A stretch of 64,000 nt of DNA from Pseudohongiella acticola (GCF_001758195.1 NZ_MASR01000001.1:744001-808000), one strand, 5' to 3'; positions 26,757 through 37,312 are shown, counted from the stretch's first letter. Made by a program: numbers and translations. The notes: a model not told the origin generated them from the sequence alone.

Positions 26757-28873
26757 TGGTCAACCAGATGCATAGCACAGGTCTTGGCAAAAATAATAAT
26801 CTGGTGATGACGGATCCGGCCCGATTGCTGATAATCCTGGATGACTGGGCGCGTGCCGGTTGGATACGCTGGCTGGATACCGAATTCGCGGTCTTCCTGC
26901 ATCGCCAGGTACCCGATGCATCACCCGCGTTGCTACTGGCAGCGGCATTGACCAGTCATCAGAACGGTCACGGCCACGTCTGTCTGGACATTCATTATTG
27001 CCTCTCTGAACCAGGCACCGCTCTGTCCCTGCCACCCGAATCACCGGTGCGGCAACCCGAGCTGACACCGCAACAACTGCTGGCGCAACTTGATAGCGCG
27101 CAGTGGACACAGGCCCTGCATAACGCGCTGCTGGTGGATGACAAACCCGGCACGGACATGCAGGCCGAAGCCGGCAACCAACCCCTGGTACTTGATAGCA
27201 GCAGCGGGCGACCGTTGTTGTACCTGCGTCGCTTCTGGCGCTACGAACAGACACTGGCACACAGTATTCAGCAACGTTTACTCTCCAGGCCTGATGTCGA
27301 TGACAGGCTGCTGTCGAGCTGTATCAAGACAATATTCGAGCAACTGTCTCAAAACACCGCCGCTGAGCTGACGCGGGACTGCGACTGGCAAAGAATCGCC
27401 TGTGGGCTGGCCGTGCGCCAACGTTTTTCCATTATCACCGGTGGCCCGGGAACCGGAAAAACCACAACAGTGGTTAAGGTACTGGCCGTGCTACAGGCAC
27501 TACAGCATGCCGCCGGTCAGCCGCCTTTGCGTATCAGGCTGGCGGCCCCCACCGGCAAAGCTGCCGCACGCCTGAGCACCTCCATCACCTCGCAACTGGC
27601 GCGCCATGACTTGCAGGGAGTTCCCGGCGACGTCAGCACCGTACACCGTTTACTCGGGCCGGTGCGCAACAGCCGTTTTTTCAGGCACCACGCGGGAAAC
27701 CCTCTGCCGGTCGATGTTGTCGTTGTCGATGAAGCCTCCATGGTGGATGTTGAACTGATGGCATTATTGCTGGATGCATTGCCGGCGCAGGCCCGACTTG
27801 TGTTGCTGGGGGACAAAGACCAACTGGCTTCGGTAGAAGCTGGCGCAGTTCTGGGCAGTCTGTGTCAGCGGGCAGCGCTGGCCCATTACTGGCAACAGAC
27901 CTCAGACTGGATAACATCGGTGACCGGGCAGCACGTGCCCGACCATCTGATCAATAACGATGGCACCGGGCTCGACCAGGCCATTACCATGTTGCGCTAC
28001 AGTCATCGCTTTGGTGCCGTTCCCGGAATCGGAGATCTGGCACAGGCTGTTAACAGCAGCGCCGATGCCAACACACTGAATGCGTTCTTTGACGGACAAT
28101 ACAGTGAACTGAAACGCCTGCATATTGGCAACACCCGGGACACCGCCTTCGAGCAACTGATTGCTGACCTCGACAACGGTTATGGTCACTACCTGAGTCT
28201 TGCCCGACAGCCCCCAGCAACCGAGGCCAGCAGTCTGTCCTGGGACACCTGGGCACTGGATATCCTGCAGGCACATGGCCACTTTCAACTACTGGCGGCA
28301 CTGCGTAAAGGCGAGTTCGGTGTAGAGGGTCTTAATCAGCGCATAGAAAGCATTCTGCGCAGCGCAGGTTTGCTGCCCCCCTGGCAGGAGCGTGCTTTCG
28401 ATACCGACGATGCCCGGTCTCCGGCACCAACACAGGCCGCCTGGTACCCGGGACGACCGGTCATGGTAACGCGCAATGACTACAATCTGGATCTGATGAA
28501 CGGTGACATTGGCATCACCCTGCCTTACCCATTACCTGTGCCAGGTGGCACTGAATTACGGTTGCGGGTTGCGTTCACGGCCGGTGACAAACAAAAACCT
28601 GTGCGTTGGGTACTGCCCAGCCGCCTGCAATCGGTGGAAACCGTTTTTGCCATGACTGTTCACAAATCGCAGGGGTCTGAGTTCACACATACGGCACTCA
28701 TACTGCCACAGCACGAAAATCCGGTTCTCACCAGGGAACTGATTTACACCGGTATCACCCGCGCCGTTCGGCAATTTACGCTGATTGACAACAACCCCAA
28801 GGTATTGCCCGGGGCCGTTGCCAGCAGTGTATTCAGGACCAGCGGACTGCTGCATGCCATATCTGGCAGCTGA
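26756..28873 (+). CDS. recD: Exodeoxyribonuclease V alpha chain (RecD helicase)
   Basis: SF1B 5'-3' helicase subunit of RecBCD, 705 residues. Walker A GGPGTGKTTT begins at residue 229; motif II is VVDEASMVDVELM, motif III LLGDKDQLASVEAGAVLG and the C-terminal motif AMTVHKSQGSEF is followed by LIYTGITRAVRQF. The N-terminal RecB-interaction domain is present. The ATG overlaps the recB stop. Length and order are those of proteobacterial RecD (RecD1), not the RecD2 type. Its 3' end is 25 bp from the convergent dipeptidase gene. Confidence 0.93.
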   Translation: MVNQMHSTGLGKNNNLVMTDPARLLIILDDWARAGWIRWLDTEFAVFLHRQVPDASPALLLAAALTSHQNGHGHVCLDIHYCLSEPGTALSLPPESPVRQPELTPQQLLAQLDSAQWTQALHNALLVDDKPGTDMQAEAGNQPLVLDSSSGRPLLYLRRFWRYEQTLAHSIQQRLLSRPDVDDRLLSSCIKTIFEQLSQNTAAELTRDCDWQRIACGLAVRQRFSIITGGPGTGKTTTVVKVLAVLQALQHAAGQPPLRIRLAAPTGKAAARLSTSITSQLARHDLQGVPGDVSTVHRLLGPVRNSRFFRHHAGNPLPVDVVVVDEASMVDVELMALLLDALPAQARLVLLGDKDQLASVEAGAVLGSLCQRAALAHYWQQTSDWITSVTGQHVPDHLINNDGTGLDQAITMLRYSHRFGAVPGIGDLAQAVNSSADANTLNAFFDGQYSELKRLHIGNTRDTAFEQLIADLDNGYGHYLSLARQPPATEASSLSWDTWALDILQAHGHFQLLAALRKGEFGVEGLNQRIESILRSAGLLPPWQERAFDTDDARSPAPTQAAWYPGRPVMVTRNDYNLDLMNGDIGITLPYPLPVPGGTELRLRVAFTAGDKQKPVRWVLPSRLQSVETVFAMTVHKSQGSEFTHTALILPQHENPVLTRELIYTGITRAVRQFTLIDNNPKVLPGAVASSVFRTSGLLHAISGS

Positions 28874-28898
28874 AGTCGCCCATTGAGTGCAGTCGCTG

Positions 28899-30323
28899 TC
28901 AGACGCCTTCGGCTGCCTGGATCTCCTGGGCGACCCGCTGCACTTCGTCCAGCACCCGCAAAACGTTCTCGCCCCAGATTTTCGCGATATCTTCTTCGCT
29001 ATAACCCCGGCGAACCATTTCCAGTGTCACGTTGAAGGACTCCGATGCATCCGCCCAGCCAGTGACACCACCACCGCCATCAAAGTCACCGCTGATACCA
29101 ACATGGTCGACACCGATCAGCTCCACGATATAGTCAATATGGTCAACAAAGTCACTGACATCCACCGGCGGCGCAACGGCATCAACTTCGGCAGCCATCC
29201 GCGGCGCGGCCAGTTCACCAATTTCCGCCAGTCGGCCCTGATAGGCAACCCGAGCTTCAGTATCCAGTGCGCGCACCTCCGCCGGGCTCAGTAACGTAAA
29301 ACCCATGTCTTCAGCGATGTCTTCCTGCAGGGCCCGCATTGCGCCACTGTAGGCGCGCTGTTTTTCGGAATCAACATAACCCCGGAAAGCGACAGCCTGC
29401 ACTACGCCACCACTGTCCCGAATGGCCTGGAGTTCGTCATCATACAGATTACGACTGACATTGGGGTCCAGCGCACGGGCTGACGAATGTGATGCCATTA
29501 CCGGTGCACGCGACAGCTCAATGGTTTCCTTGTTGGACTCATAAGAAGGGTGGGAAACGTCAATGATGATGCCCCATTTATTCATTTCGGCAATTGCCTG
29601 TCGGCCCAGATCACTGAGACCTTCGTGCAACCAGACATCATCGTTCTCTCCGGTATTGGAGTCGGCAAACTGGCTGTGGCCATTGTGTGACAGCGAGGCA
29701 TAACGGGCGCCGAGCTGGTAGTAACGGCGCACATTGTTGATGTCCATGCCCATCGGATACGAATTCTCCACGCCTATCATGGCAACTTTTTTGCCACTGG
29801 CGACGATGCGTCGAACATCATCAGACGTTAAAGCCAGCTCTATCTGATCGGGGGCAATCTCGCTCGTCAACCGTTGAATCGCGCTGAACTTGTCCAGCGC
29901 ATTGGCTTCCGCAGCAGCAAAACCTTCCTCAGTCAGCGGTCCCTGTCCCGTGTACACCACGAACCAGGCCACATCCATACCACCCGCCTCCATCTTTGGC
30001 AGATTGACCTGGGTATCAAGATCCTGAACATAGTTGGTATTGGAGGCAAAATTCGCGGTATTGATATCAACATGGGTATCCATCACGATGACCCGTTCAT
30101 GAATACCACGGGCACGCTCAATCAAAGCCTCTTCGCTCTCTGCTGCCGAACTGGTGGCTGCAGGCTCAGCAACAACAGGCTCCGCCGTGTTGGTGGCCAT
30201 GGGTGGCTCTTCTGCCGGCCCGCACGCAGCCAGTAGCAGTGATGTTGCAAACACCGCCGCCAGCGGCAAGTTCGATTGCACAACGCGATGAGCAGTTGTT
30301 AGTTGATTGGTTTTCTCGTACAC
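28899..30323 (-). CDS. Membrane dipeptidase (peptidase M19, renal dipeptidase type), lipoprotein
   Basis: Zinc-dependent dipeptidase anchored as a lipoprotein, 474 residues from the GTG at 30323. That start is favoured by GGAGG 8 bases upstream; a TTG at 30338 contains part of that site and is less likely. The lipobox LLAAC puts the acylated Cys at residue 34, followed by an Ala/Glu-rich linker. The catalytic domain shows VIVMDTHVDIN (first metal ligands), SHNGHSQFADSN, the bridging region MASHSSARALDPNVSRN, and the late VDHVGISGDFDGGG. Role by family: hydrolysis of dipeptides, some acting on D-amino-acid or beta-lactam-like bonds. Lipid attachment requires LspA, whose gene is missing from its usual place nearby. 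Confidence 0.87.
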   Translation of the reverse strand: MYEKTNQLTTAHRVVQSNLPLAAVFATSLLLAACGPAEEPPMATNTAEPVVAEPAATSSAAESEEALIERARGIHERVIVMDTHVDINTANFASNTNYVQDLDTQVNLPKMEAGGMDVAWFVVYTGQGPLTEEGFAAAEANALDKFSAIQRLTSEIAPDQIELALTSDDVRRIVASGKKVAMIGVENSYPMGMDINNVRRYYQLGARYASLSHNGHSQFADSNTGENDDVWLHEGLSDLGRQAIAEMNKWGIIIDVSHPSYESNKETIELSRAPVMASHSSARALDPNVSRNLYDDELQAIRDSGGVVQAVAFRGYVDSEKQRAYSGAMRALQEDIAEDMGFTLLSPAEVRALDTEARVAYQGRLAEIGELAAPRMAAEVDAVAPPVDVSDFVDHIDYIVELIGVDHVGISGDFDGGGGVTGWADASESFNVTLEMVRRGYSEEDIAKIWGENVLRVLDEVQRVAQEIQAAEGV

Positions 30324-30376
30324 AAGCTTTACCTCCAAAAAATGAATCAGGAATTCGATTACTGAACTGGAAAAAC

Positions 30377-30388
30377 GTTTTGCAAAAC
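30377..30388. promoter_or_regulatory. 12-bp perfect palindrome upstream of the dipeptidase gene
   Basis: GTTTTGCAAAAC lies 54 bp upstream of the dipeptidase start, in the gap before the GGCT-like gene. A self-complementary site of this size in a short gap is a plausible operator, but no regulator can be assigned. Confidence 0.3.
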
Positions 30389-30430
30389 CTGTGCCTTTTG
30401 TTTTGGCCGCAACCTGCCTTTGATAACCAC

Positions 30431-30808
30431 CTACCCCACTTCTGCTGTCAACTGTCGCCAGGCGCCGGCAGAGATAGGCACCAGTCCGGAAACCGGAGGG
30501 TTGTAGAGATAAACCCAGGCGGGACCATAACGTGTCTGGAATACGCGTCGGTCATAGAGACCGTTTGTCGGCGACTCAGCCAGATAATCCTCCAGCAGAT
30601 CCAGTTGCTGAAATTGCCATGCCGTCACGGCAAAAACATCAACCTCAATTCCCTGTGACGACTCGGCCTTAGCACCCGGATACGGACCCAGATCATAGAG
30701 TGTTATGTCATACAGTCGGTCACTGCCAATGAACTCCGCATCTTCAAGCAGATGGTAGTTACTGAGCCCTCGCTTGAGGGTTCCGTAAACGGCAACCAGC
30801 GTAGACAT
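30431..30808 (-). CDS. Gamma-glutamylcyclotransferase-like protein (AIG2/GGCT fold)
   Basis: Small cytoplasmic protein of 125 residues. The opening LVAVYGTLKRGLSNYHLL has the phosphate/substrate loop YGTLKRG of the GGCT/AIG2 family, and the compact length fits. The usual catalytic Glu would fall around the segment IEVDVFAVTAWQFQQLDLLEDY, typically written as E...L..LD.LE.Y. Relatives cyclise gamma-glutamyl amines or amino acids to 5-oxoproline; the substrate here is unknown. It is divergent from the secreted paralogue at 30884 with a 75-bp gap. Confidence 0.8.
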   Translation of the reverse strand: MSTLVAVYGTLKRGLSNYHLLEDAEFIGSDRLYDITLYDLGPYPGAKAESSQGIEVDVFAVTAWQFQQLDLLEDYLAESPTNGLYDRRVFQTRYGPAWVYLYNPPVSGLVPISAGAWRQLTAEVG

Positions 30809-30883
30809 GTTTACATCTCTGTGGGATAGTTAAGAGTGATTGGCACCCCGATACAATAAAGAAGAACACGCGGGAGAACAAGT

Positions 30884-31753
30884 ATGTCGAAGGACTTCAT
30901 AGCGGGCTCTTTAGTAGCCGCCATGTTTGCACTAAGCCTGACAGGCATGAGCTCAACAACCCTTGCACAATCGGATCAACTACCCCGCACTGCCAACGGT
31001 CATCCTGACCTGAATGGCCTGTGGCAGGCAATGGGCAGTACACACTGGAACATTGAACCGGGTGCCGCCAAAGCCGGTCCGGATTTCCGCATGGGTGCCA
31101 ACGGAGCCATCCCCGCAACACTGGGCGCTGTGCACGATGGCCCGCTACCCTACACCGCCGAGGCACTGACAACGCGCGACCAGAACGCAGAAGACTGGGC
31201 TGCCCTCGACCCGGTTGGCAAGTGCTACATGCCCGGCGTACCCCGCGCAAATTACATGCCGTTTCCGTTCCAGATTGTACAATCGCCAGAACATACTGTT
31301 ATGGCCTACGAATTTGCCAGTGCCATGCGCATTGTGTACATGGATCAACCCGATCTGGAAGGCCCGGTACCCGCCTGGATGGGACATTCCCGCGGTCATT
31401 GGGAAGGTGACACGTTGGTAATCCGGGTCACCGACTTCATGCCCTATACCTGGTTTGACCGCGCCGGCAATCACCACAGCGATCAGCTTGAAGTGATCGA
31501 GCGCTACACACTGGAAACCCCAAACCTGATACGTTATCAAGCCGAAATCCGCGACCCGGTGACTTACACCCGTCCCTGGACCCTGAGCCTGCCGTTGTAT
31601 CGCCGAATGGAAAAAAACGCACAGCTTCTCGAATTTAAATGCGTTGAATTTGCAGAAGAACTTATTTACGGCTATCTGAATCGTGACGCACCACCCGACC
31701 GGGTGCCCCCCCGTGGCATGCCTTTCACCATTGAGGAACCGGTCACCCAATAA
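30884..31753 (+). CDS. Secreted protein of unknown function, paralogue 2
   Basis: Exported protein of 289 residues with a signal peptide (MFALSLTGMSSTTLAQ). The mature start QLPRTANGHPDLNGLWQ and the internal GHWEGDTLVIRVTDF place it in the same family as the proteins at 16304 and 31777, but it is the most diverged: the C-terminus has EFKCVEFAEELIYGYLN instead of YEYACHEGNYAL, keeping the Cys. GGGAG 7 bases before the ATG mirrors the site before paralogue 1. It is 23 bp upstream of paralogue 3, so the two are probably co-transcribed. Unlike paralogue 1, no four-helix membrane genes follow. Function unknown. Confidence 0.68.
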   Translation: MSKDFIAGSLVAAMFALSLTGMSSTTLAQSDQLPRTANGHPDLNGLWQAMGSTHWNIEPGAAKAGPDFRMGANGAIPATLGAVHDGPLPYTAEALTTRDQNAEDWAALDPVGKCYMPGVPRANYMPFPFQIVQSPEHTVMAYEFASAMRIVYMDQPDLEGPVPAWMGHSRGHWEGDTLVIRVTDFMPYTWFDRAGNHHSDQLEVIERYTLETPNLIRYQAEIRDPVTYTRPWTLSLPLYRRMEKNAQLLEFKCVEFAEELIYGYLNRDAPPDRVPPRGMPFTIEEPVTQ

Positions 31754-31776
31754 TTCGGACAGTGGAGCAACTCATC

Positions 31777-32763
31777 ATGAAAACACCGTTCAACAAACCG
31801 GCGCTGATGGCGCTGCTATGCACCAGCAGTTTTGCTGTCCTGGCACAGGACGCTGCCTGGCAGGTTCCGCGCACTATCAACGGCGACCCGGACCTGCAGG
31901 GCGTCTGGGCCAACAACAGCAGCACTCCGCTGGAGCGCCCCGAATTCTTTGGCGACCGCCCTGAACTGACGGCAGAAGAGTTTGCCAACCTGCGTGCGCA
32001 GGCAGAAGAGATCGAAGCCAGCGGTGGCGACGCGCTGTTCGGTGATGGTTTTCTGAATGCTGTCGTCTCCGGCGAAGTCGAATCCTATGACCCCGCCACC
32101 GGCAACTATGACGCTGCGTGGATGGTTGACCGTAATCTGGAGAACCGGACGTCACTGATTGTGGATCCGCCCAACGGCCGCATTCCCCCCATGACTGAAG
32201 AAGCGCGTGCCCGACAACAGGAACGTGCCCGTAACCGCCCCGGCGCCACCGACTCCTATCTGGGACGCCCGCTACAGGAACGCTGCATTACCTGGGGCAT
32301 GCCCTACATCATGGCCGGGTACAACAGCTACTACCAGATCGTGCAAAGTGAGGACACCGTCGCCATTATTCAGGAAATGATTCACGACGTCAGAATCGTC
32401 CCGCTAACCGACCAACCACACGCCGACGAGCGCATCGAATTATGGCACGGCGACTCCCGCGGCTGGTGGGATGGCGACACGCTGGTAGTACAGACCAAAA
32501 ACTTTTCTGACGACAGCACCTTCCGCGGGGCCGGCGCTAACCGTCTGTTCACCGAACGCTACACCCGCACCGCCGAAGACGTCCTGGAATACCAGTTCAC
32601 AGTAGAGGACCCCACCACCTGGGAACGCCCCTGGACAGCGATCATCAACTACACTGCCAGCGAAGGCCAGATCTACGAATATGCCTGTCACGAAGGCAAC
32701 TATGCTTTGATGGGAATTCTCTCCGGCGCACGAGCCGCAGAACGCGACACGCAGAACAACTGA
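31777..32763 (+). CDS. Secreted protein of unknown function, paralogue 3
   Basis: Exported protein of 328 residues with a signal peptide ending VLAQ. I use the ATG at 31777, with GTGGAG about 9 bases upstream; a GTG at 31762 falls within that site. It is closest to paralogue 1: VPRTINGDPDLQGVWANNSSTPL, VDPPNGRIPPM, YNSYYQIVQSEDTVAIIQEMIHD, GWWDGDTLVVQTKNF and YEYACHEGNYALMGILSGAR all have direct counterparts. Conserved acidic, His and single Cys residues hint at a shared ligand or metal site, but no function can be named. The gene is followed by one copy of the 87-bp repeat and the convergent ispH. Confidence 0.7.
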   Translation: MKTPFNKPALMALLCTSSFAVLAQDAAWQVPRTINGDPDLQGVWANNSSTPLERPEFFGDRPELTAEEFANLRAQAEEIEASGGDALFGDGFLNAVVSGEVESYDPATGNYDAAWMVDRNLENRTSLIVDPPNGRIPPMTEEARARQQERARNRPGATDSYLGRPLQERCITWGMPYIMAGYNSYYQIVQSEDTVAIIQEMIHDVRIVPLTDQPHADERIELWHGDSRGWWDGDTLVVQTKNFSDDSTFRGAGANRLFTERYTRTAEDVLEYQFTVEDPTTWERPWTAIINYTASEGQIYEYACHEGNYALMGILSGARAAERDTQNN

Positions 32764-32768
32764 CTCAC

Positions 32769-32854
32769 CAGAGGGCAGCAGGACACAGGGTGTATCGCCT
32801 CGAAGCGCATGCCGCGAGAGCCGATCACGCTGGGTGCTGATGCCCGATCCACTG
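32769..32854 (+). repeat. Diverged copy of the 87-bp intergenic repeat
   Basis: Shares its two ends (CAGAGGG and CCCGATCCACTG) and an identical 35-bp core (32794-32828) with the two perfect copies at 38477 and 38586, in the same orientation. It fills most of the convergent gap between paralogue 3 and ispH. The left part between CAGAGGG and the core is diverged. Confidence 0.85.
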
Positions 32855-32881
32855 ACCAGACTCAGGATCGAAAAAACCAAA

Positions 32882-33877
32882 CTAACGAGCAAGCTCCCGA
32901 GGCATCCGGAACACAATACTCTCCTCAACCCCTGGCACCTCAAGTGGCACCTGCCCCGATATTTCCCGCAACCGATCCACCACCTGCTGAACCAGTATCT
33001 CCGGCGCCGATGCCCCAGCAGTAACGCCAAAACGTTTTTTGCCAACAAACCACTCAGGCTTCAGATCATCCACACGATCGATCAGATAGGACTCACAGCC
33101 CATCCGCTCAGCCAGCTCGCACAGACGATTGGAGTTTGAACTGTTGGGTGAGCCGACAACAAGCAACAGATCCGACTCCAGCGCCAATTGCTTGACTGCG
33201 TCCTGCCGATTCTGGGTCGCATAGCAGATATCTTTTTTACGCGGGCCCTCAATCTGCGGAAAGCGTTCTCGCAATGCATCGATGACCTTGGCAGTGTCAT
33301 CCATCGACAGGGTTGTCTGCGTAACATATGCCAGCCGTGATGGATCAACCACTTCCAGCTTCTGAGCGTCGGCAACAGATTCAACCAGGTAGATATTACC
33401 CCCCTTACTGTTGTCATACTGCCCCATGGTACCTTCAACCTCAGGGTGTCTCGCGTGCCCGATCAACACGCACTCGCGGCCTTCGGCACTGAAGCGCATG
33501 ACTTCCAGGTGAACTTTGGTCACCAGAGGGCAGGTTGCATCAAACACCTGAAACCCTCGGGCAGCGGCCTCACTCTGAACTTCCTGCGACACACCATGGG
33601 CACTGAATATCACAATGGGCTGACGACCCAGACTGTCCTCGAGCGGCACATCGTCCAGTTCATCTACAAATATTGCGCCGCGTTGACGCAAGGTATCCAC
33701 GACAAATTTGTTATGAACGACCTCATGCCGCACATAGATTGGCGCGCCGTAAACATCCAGTGCACGATTCACAATATCAATGGCACGGTCCACGCCGGCA
33801 CAAAAACCACGCGGATTGGCGAGCCTGATTTCAGTACCGGGTGAAACCACGGCATCAAATAATTGCACTGCACTCAT
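32882..33877 (-). CDS. ispH: 4-hydroxy-3-methylbut-2-enyl diphosphate reductase (IspH/LytB)
   Basis: Last enzyme of the MEP isoprenoid pathway, making IPP and DMAPP, 331 residues. The iron-sulfur ligands are C26 in [13 protein letters not shown], the Cys of [12 protein letters not shown] and the Cys of [26 protein letters not shown] and [12 protein letters not shown] are family marks. GGAG 6 bases upstream supports the ATG. It is the last gene of the ribF-ileS-fkpB-ispH series, 83 bp after fkpB. Its 3' end is 27 bp from the 87-bp repeat copy. Confidence 0.95.
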   Translation of the reverse strand: MSAVQLFDAVVSPGTEIRLANPRGFCAGVDRAIDIVNRALDVYGAPIYVRHEVVHNKFVVDTLRQRGAIFVDELDDVPLEDSLGRQPIVIFSAHGVSQEVQSEAAARGFQVFDATCPLVTKVHLEVMRFSAEGRECVLIGHARHPEVEGTMGQYDNSKGGNIYLVESVADAQKLEVVDPSRLAYVTQTTLSMDDTAKVIDALRERFPQIEGPRKKDICYATQNRQDAVKQLALESDLLLVVGSPNSSNSNRLCELAERMGCESYLIDRVDDLKPEWFVGKKRFGVTAGASAPEILVQQVVDRLREISGQVPLEVPGVEESIVFRMPRELAR

Positions 33878-33960
33878 GAGTGTCTCCTGTTGTCCGGCTA
33901 CAATCCGGCGTGAGCCCGTTGCTTGTCCTGGGTACCGGACCGGTCCTAAGCGAATACCGA

Positions 33961-34482
33961 CTAAAGCTGAATCTTGACCGCCTCAGTGCCGGGGGCTATC
34001 ACCGACACAATGTCTGCGTTAAACACAATCTCGCGTCCTGCCAGCGGATGATTGAAGTCTATCACCACATGTATCTCACCGATCTGTTTTAACACACCGG
34101 GTATTTCGTTGCCCTCCGAATCGGCAAATGAAACCACCGTGCCTTCCTCGACCGGGTCAGTTGTGTTCGCCAGCAGACTGGCAAAACGCTGCCGCGGAAA
34201 GGACTGTACATTGTCCGGATTTACCGCACCGAAAGCCTGCTCAGGCGGCAGCCGAACTGAAACCGATGCGCCTTGCGCTGCACCCATCAATACCGCTTCG
34301 AAACCGGGCAGCAGATTACCGTCGCCCACCCTGAATGTCGCCGGCGCTTTATCGTAGTTACTGTCGATCTCGGTTCCATCGGGCAGTGCCAGCGAAAAAT
34401 GCAGAGTCACACGGGCACCGTCACAAACCACGGCTGCCGACTCTGTTGGTGGAAACCCGTCATTGTTTTCGCCATCACGCAT
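33961..34482 (-). CDS. fkpB: FKBP-type peptidyl-prolyl cis-trans isomerase (FkpB/SlpA)
   Basis: Prolyl isomerase/chaperone of 173 residues, cytoplasmic (no signal peptide). The FKBP half-domains are seen as [25 protein letters not shown] and [29 protein letters not shown], split by the insert-in-flap domain ([11 protein letters not shown]...[20 protein letters not shown]) that defines the SlyD/FkpB type. There is no His-rich metal tail, which points to FkpB rather than SlyD. The ATG at 34482 overlaps the ileS stop by 8 bp, giving tight coupling; starts further upstream lie inside ileS. In most gammaproteobacteria lspA separates these two genes. Confidence 0.88.
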   Translation of the reverse strand: MRDGENNDGFPPTESAAVVCDGARVTLHFSLALPDGTEIDSNYDKAPATFRVGDGNLLPGFEAVLMGAAQGASVSVRLPPEQAFGAVNPDNVQSFPRQRFASLLANTTDPVEEGTVVSFADSEGNEIPGVLKQIGEIHVVIDFNHPLAGREIVFNADIVSVIAPGTEAVKIQL

Positions 34483-37312
34483 AATATCGCTGCTCGCCCT
34501 CACCACTGATATTGTCCACGCAACGACCGCATAACTCGGGATGTGAGGCATGGGCGCCGACATCGGGGCGATGATGCCAGCAGCGCACACACTTGTCCTG
34601 CGACGACGGGGTTACCTGTAACCGCAGCCCCGGCAACTCCGTGGCCACTGTGTCAGTCGACTTACTTGCCGACATTGGTTGCAGACTGGCTACCGAAACA
34701 ATCAGTACAAATCGCAATTCATCCTGCAACGCAGACAGCCGTTTTAACAGTGCCTCGTCGCAGTACAGCGTCACCTCGGCAGACAGCGCTGCCCCGACCT
34801 TCTTCTCGGCCCGCTGCTTTTCCAGTTCTTTGTTGACGGCGGTTTTGACTTCAATCAGTTCGCGCCAGAACGCGTCACTGAAATCTTCACGCGCAGGCAA
34901 CGCTGCCAGGCCTTCGTCGAACTGAGTCAGGAAAACAGAGTCAGAGCGCTCGCCGGGCACAAACTGCCAGATCTCATCGGCGGTAAAACTCAGTATCGGG
35001 GCGATCAGTCGCACCAGCACTTCCGTGATGTGATACATCGCGGTCTGGGTTGAGCGCCGTGCCAGACCGTCTGCTTTGGCGGTGTACTGACGATCCTTGA
35101 TGATATCCAGGTAAAAGCTGCCCAGCTCGATCACACAGAAATTATGTACTTTCTGATACACATTAAGGAACTGGTAATTTTCATAGTCCTGCTTCACCTG
35201 TTCACGCAGTTGTTGCGCCTGTCGCGTGATCCAGTAATCCAGCGCCAGCATATCATCCGGCGCCACTGCGTCTGTCAGTGGATCAAAACCATTAAGATTG
35301 GACAGCAGAAACCGCACGGTGTTACGAATACGACGATAGGCATCGGCAACACGCTTCAGGATCTCTGGCGATACGGCAATCTCGCCACGGTAGTCGGTAG
35401 CGGCAACCCACAGCCGGAGAATATCAGCACCGTATTCCTTGAACACTTCTTGCAACGAAATCGTGTTACCAAGGGACTTGGACATCTTGCGACCATCAGC
35501 GTCTACGGTAAAGCCATGTGTCAACACCTGCTTGTAGGGGGCCGCACCGTTCATCGCAATCGCTGTTTTTAAGGACGATTGGAACCAGCCGCGATGTTGG
35601 TCAGAACCTTCCAGATAAAGGTCAGCCGGATAACCCAGCCCGTCACGTTGTTGCAGAACCGAATAATGTGTGACGCCAGAATCAAACCAGACGTCCAGCG
35701 TGTCGGTCACTTTTGTGTATTGGCTGGCATCATCACCCAGCAGATCTTCCGCAGTCAGTTCGAACCAGGCCTCAATACCCTGTTTCTCGATGCGCTGTGC
35801 CACCTGCTCAATCAGGTTTTCCGTGTCCGGGTGCAACGCGCCGGTTTCCCGGTGCACAAACAGTGTAATGGGTACGCCCCAGGTTCGCTGTCGCGACACA
35901 CACCAGTCAGGGCTGCCTTTCAACATCAGCTCGATGCGTGCCTGCCCCCATTCGGGCACCCACTTGACACCTTTGACGGCGGCCAGCGCATCATTCAGCA
36001 GACCTTTTTCAGTCATGCTGATGAACCACTGTGGCGTGGCACGATAGATCAATGGCGTTTTGGTGCGCCAGCAATGCGGGTAGCTATGGCGAATTTTCTC
36101 CATGGCGACCAGCGCCTGCTCCCGGCGCAGAATGTCCAACACCTGCTCGTCTGCCTTGTACACGTGAACACCGGCGAGCTCGCCCGCAGCTTCGGCAAAT
36201 ACGCCATTCTCATCAACCAGGTTTAGCGTTCCCAGGCCGTAGGTCTGACCGGCAATAAAGTCTTCCATGCCATGGTCAGGTGCCGTGTGTACCGCGCCGG
36301 TACCCGCATCCGTCGTGACGTGATCACCCATCAGCACCGGCACCTGACGATTGACAAAAGGGTGTTGCAGACGCTGGCCTTCCAGCAAGGCGCCTTTTGC
36401 CACTCCCAGACGCTGGACCTGCTCGCAACCGTAACGAGCCATGACCTCATCCTGCATATCAGCCGCTACAATCAGCAGCTCTTCGCCAACAACCTCGTCA
36501 ACGGTACAGCTCAACAACGCATACTCAAGGTTTTCATTCAGACACACTGCCTGATTCGACGGCAAAGTCCATGGTGTGGTTGTCCAGATAACCACCGACA
36601 TCTTTTTACCGGCAACCGCGCTCTCATCAACGGCGAATGCCGCCAGCCATGTCTCCGGCTCCAGCGCAACAAAACGGACGTCGATGGCAAATGACGTTTT
36701 GTCCTGATACTCAACTTCGGCCTCTGCCAATGCAGACGCACCAACCACGCTCCAGTAAACCGGTTTGAATCCTTTCACCAGATGCCCGCTGCCCGCAATG
36801 CGCCCCAACGCGCGCACGATGTTGGCTTCGGTGTCAAAATTCATGGTCAGATAGGGGTTTTCCCAATCACCGAAAACGCCCAGACGAACAAAATCCTGTT
36901 TCTGGTTTTCGACCTGCTTTGCCGCATAGTCTCGACAGGCCTGACGGAATTCGGCATGACTGATTTTGTGGCCGGCTTTGCCTTTTTTCTTTTCTACATT
37001 GTGCTCAATCGGCAGACCATGACAATCCCAACCGGGCACGTAGGGCGCATCAAAACCTGCCAATGTGCGGGATTTGACGATCATGTCTTTCAGCGTTTTA
37101 TTGACAGCATGACCCAGGTGCAATTCACCATTCGCATAGGGTGGCCCATCATGCAGAATGAATGACGGTCGCCCGGCACTGATTTCCCGAATCTGACGAT
37201 ACAGCTCCATGTCTTGCCAGCGTGCCAGCATGCCCGGCTCCCGCTGAGCCAGACTGGCTTTCATGGGAAAGTCGGTAAAAGGCAGATTCAGGGTCTGTTT
37301 GTAGTCAGTCAT
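34475..37312 (-). CDS. ileS: Isoleucyl-tRNA synthetase
   Basis: Class I aminoacyl-tRNA synthetase of 945 residues. I chose the ATG at 37312 ([17 protein letters not shown]), which matches the usual bacterial N-terminus; an ATG 14 codons upstream adds unconserved residues. The HIGH box is HLGHAVNK after [12 protein letters not shown], the class I signature [10 protein letters not shown] is present, and [15 protein letters not shown] and the CP1 editing domain are intact. The C-terminal zinc site CVRCWHHRP...CGRC marks the bacterial (type 1) enzyme. The gene follows ribF after 97 bp and overlaps fkpB. Confidence 0.95.
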   Translation of the reverse strand: MTDYKQTLNLPFTDFPMKASLAQREPGMLARWQDMELYRQIREISAGRPSFILHDGPPYANGELHLGHAVNKTLKDMIVKSRTLAGFDAPYVPGWDCHGLPIEHNVEKKKGKAGHKISHAEFRQACRDYAAKQVENQKQDFVRLGVFGDWENPYLTMNFDTEANIVRALGRIAGSGHLVKGFKPVYWSVVGASALAEAEVEYQDKTSFAIDVRFVALEPETWLAAFAVDESAVAGKKMSVVIWTTTPWTLPSNQAVCLNENLEYALLSCTVDEVVGEELLIVAADMQDEVMARYGCEQVQRLGVAKGALLEGQRLQHPFVNRQVPVLMGDHVTTDAGTGAVHTAPDHGMEDFIAGQTYGLGTLNLVDENGVFAEAAGELAGVHVYKADEQVLDILRREQALVAMEKIRHSYPHCWRTKTPLIYRATPQWFISMTEKGLLNDALAAVKGVKWVPEWGQARIELMLKGSPDWCVSRQRTWGVPITLFVHRETGALHPDTENLIEQVAQRIEKQGIEAWFELTAEDLLGDDASQYTKVTDTLDVWFDSGVTHYSVLQQRDGLGYPADLYLEGSDQHRGWFQSSLKTAIAMNGAAPYKQVLTHGFTVDADGRKMSKSLGNTISLQEVFKEYGADILRLWVAATDYRGEIAVSPEILKRVADAYRRIRNTVRFLLSNLNGFDPLTDAVAPDDMLALDYWITRQAQQLREQVKQDYENYQFLNVYQKVHNFCVIELGSFYLDIIKDRQYTAKADGLARRSTQTAMYHITEVLVRLIAPILSFTADEIWQFVPGERSDSVFLTQFDEGLAALPAREDFSDAFWRELIEVKTAVNKELEKQRAEKKVGAALSAEVTLYCDEALLKRLSALQDELRFVLIVSVASLQPMSASKSTDTVATELPGLRLQVTPSSQDKCVRCWHHRPDVGAHASHPELCGRCVDNISGEGEQRYYA

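Noticed and set aside
32440-33048. 202-residue minus-strand frame covering paralogue 3, the repeat and ispH
   Set aside because: Overlaps two real genes and the repeat; Cys/Gly/Val-rich shadow composition.
34475-34600. Hidden lspA at the ileS-fkpB junction
   Set aside because: The two genes overlap by 8 bp and no frame has the helices or the catalytic Asp motifs of signal peptidase II.
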